Below are positions 6,000 to 6,370 of a DNA stretch of 6,370 nt, one piece after another; position 1 is the first letter of the stretch; every line of letters starts with the position of its first letter. Position numbers and translations under genes: made by a program. Location: contig JAGODA010000186.1 in NCBI GenBank assembly GCA_017998475.1, positions 1 to 6,370 of the forward strand, read 5' to 3'. The stretch comes from Spirochaetota bacterium. Its GTDB lineage: Bacteria; Spirochaetota; UBA4802; UBA5368. The notes below the pieces were generated by a model. It worked only from the letters and a program-made list of their open reading frames with translations. It was not told the origin of the DNA and did no database searches.

Positions 6000-6370
6000 A
6001 TGCACAGCAGAAAAATATACGTCAGGGACCTGCGCGACGCCGACAGTAAGATCGATCTGCAGATGGAGCTGGTGGCGGGAAAGGAGGGCCTGGGCAAGGA
6101 GATAACCGTGGGCGATATAAACCGGCCGGGCCTCGGGCTGGCGGGTTTTTTCGACTTCTTCGCCTACGACCGAATACAGATCTTCGGACTGGGCGAGACC
6201 GCCTTTATGCGCCGGCTTACGGCCGGGCAGAAGGAGGAGGTTTTCGAAAAGTTCTTTTCTTTTGACGTATTATGCTGTGTCTTTACCCACAACGAGCATC
6301 CCGACGAAATGTTCGTTGAGTTCGCCAACCGCTACCGCGTGCCGACCTTCGTGACCAGGCACCGTACGAC
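6000..6370 (+). CDS. hprK: HPr kinase/phosphorylase, N-terminal part only
   Basis: HprK phosphorylates and dephosphorylates the serine of HPr (Ser46 type), tuning PTS-linked carbon signalling. The window holds about 123 residues, which correspond to the N-terminal domain: LELVAGKEGLGKEI-like opening (here MELVAGKEGLGKEITVGDINRP), GLGLAGFFDFFAYDRIQIFGLGETAF, and the VPTFVTRHRT strand before the hinge. The catalytic Walker A domain lies beyond the window, so intactness cannot be judged. The start ATG at 6000 is 16 bp after the hpf stop, and GAGGG (5982-5986) is a somewhat distant Shine-Dalgarno (13 nt). Position after rpoN-hpf is the common place for hprK in Gram-negative lineages that have it, usually followed by ptsH or PTS EIIA genes, which would be expected next. 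In such organisms HprK often serves regulation and not sugar uptake. Confidence 0.93.
   Translation, partial: MHSRKIYVRDLRDADSKIDLQMELVAGKEGLGKEITVGDINRPGLGLAGFFDFFAYDRIQIFGLGETAFMRRLTAGQKEEVFEKFFSFDVLCCVFTHNEHPDEMFVEFANRYRVPTFVTRHRT

Overview
The window comes from a moderately GC-rich Gram-negative-type bacterium. It holds six protein-coding genes, two of them cut by the window edges, in three transcriptional blocks. Every block is ordinary chromosomal housekeeping or regulation. I see no IS, phage, tRNA, rRNA or CRISPR signal. The gene order rpoN-hpf-hprK, a PilZ protein and an unrecognised helical partner would fit a spirochaete-like (Leptospira-side) lineage or another deep Gram-negative lineage. 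That placement is inference from gene content and not from a phylogeny.

Layout. (1) Positions 1-433 (+) hold the C-terminal end of an M16 (insulinase-like) peptidase-family protein. (2) Positions 435-1681 (-) hold a two-gene unit. A 128-aa PilZ-domain protein with intact c-di-GMP-binding motifs overlaps by 4 bp (ATGA) the start of a 287-aa helical protein of unknown function. This unit converges on the M16 gene with only 1 bp between the two stop codons. (3) Positions 1682-1919 form a divergent regulatory region. It carries a good sigma-70 promoter for the PilZ unit (perfect TTGACA, 17-bp spacer, TATACA) whose -10 lies exactly in the centre of a perfect 7+7 bp inverted repeat. It also carries a GC-rich hairpin, a CATGTAA direct repeat, and the poorly defined start of pyrG transcription. 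(4) Positions 1920-6370 (+) read pyrG (CTP synthase), rpoN (sigma-54), hpf (ribosome hibernation factor) and hprK (HPr kinase/phosphorylase, cut by the window end). rpoN and hpf overlap by 4 bp, and hprK follows after 16 bp. pyrG is separated from rpoN by 171 bp, which may hold a separate rpoN promoter.

How the genes fit together. rpoN-hpf-hprK links alternative-sigma transcription, ribosome hibernation and PTS-type carbon/nitrogen signalling, a recurring association in Gram-negative bacteria. The PilZ unit is a separate c-di-GMP output.

The most notable finding is the HPF protein. At 268 aa it is about 80 residues longer than ordinary long HPF, and the extra length is explained by a second copy of the C-terminal dimerisation-type (S30AE_C) domain. 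The architecture reads N-domain, CTD, CTD. The second most notable is the palindrome centred on the -10 of the PilZ unit.
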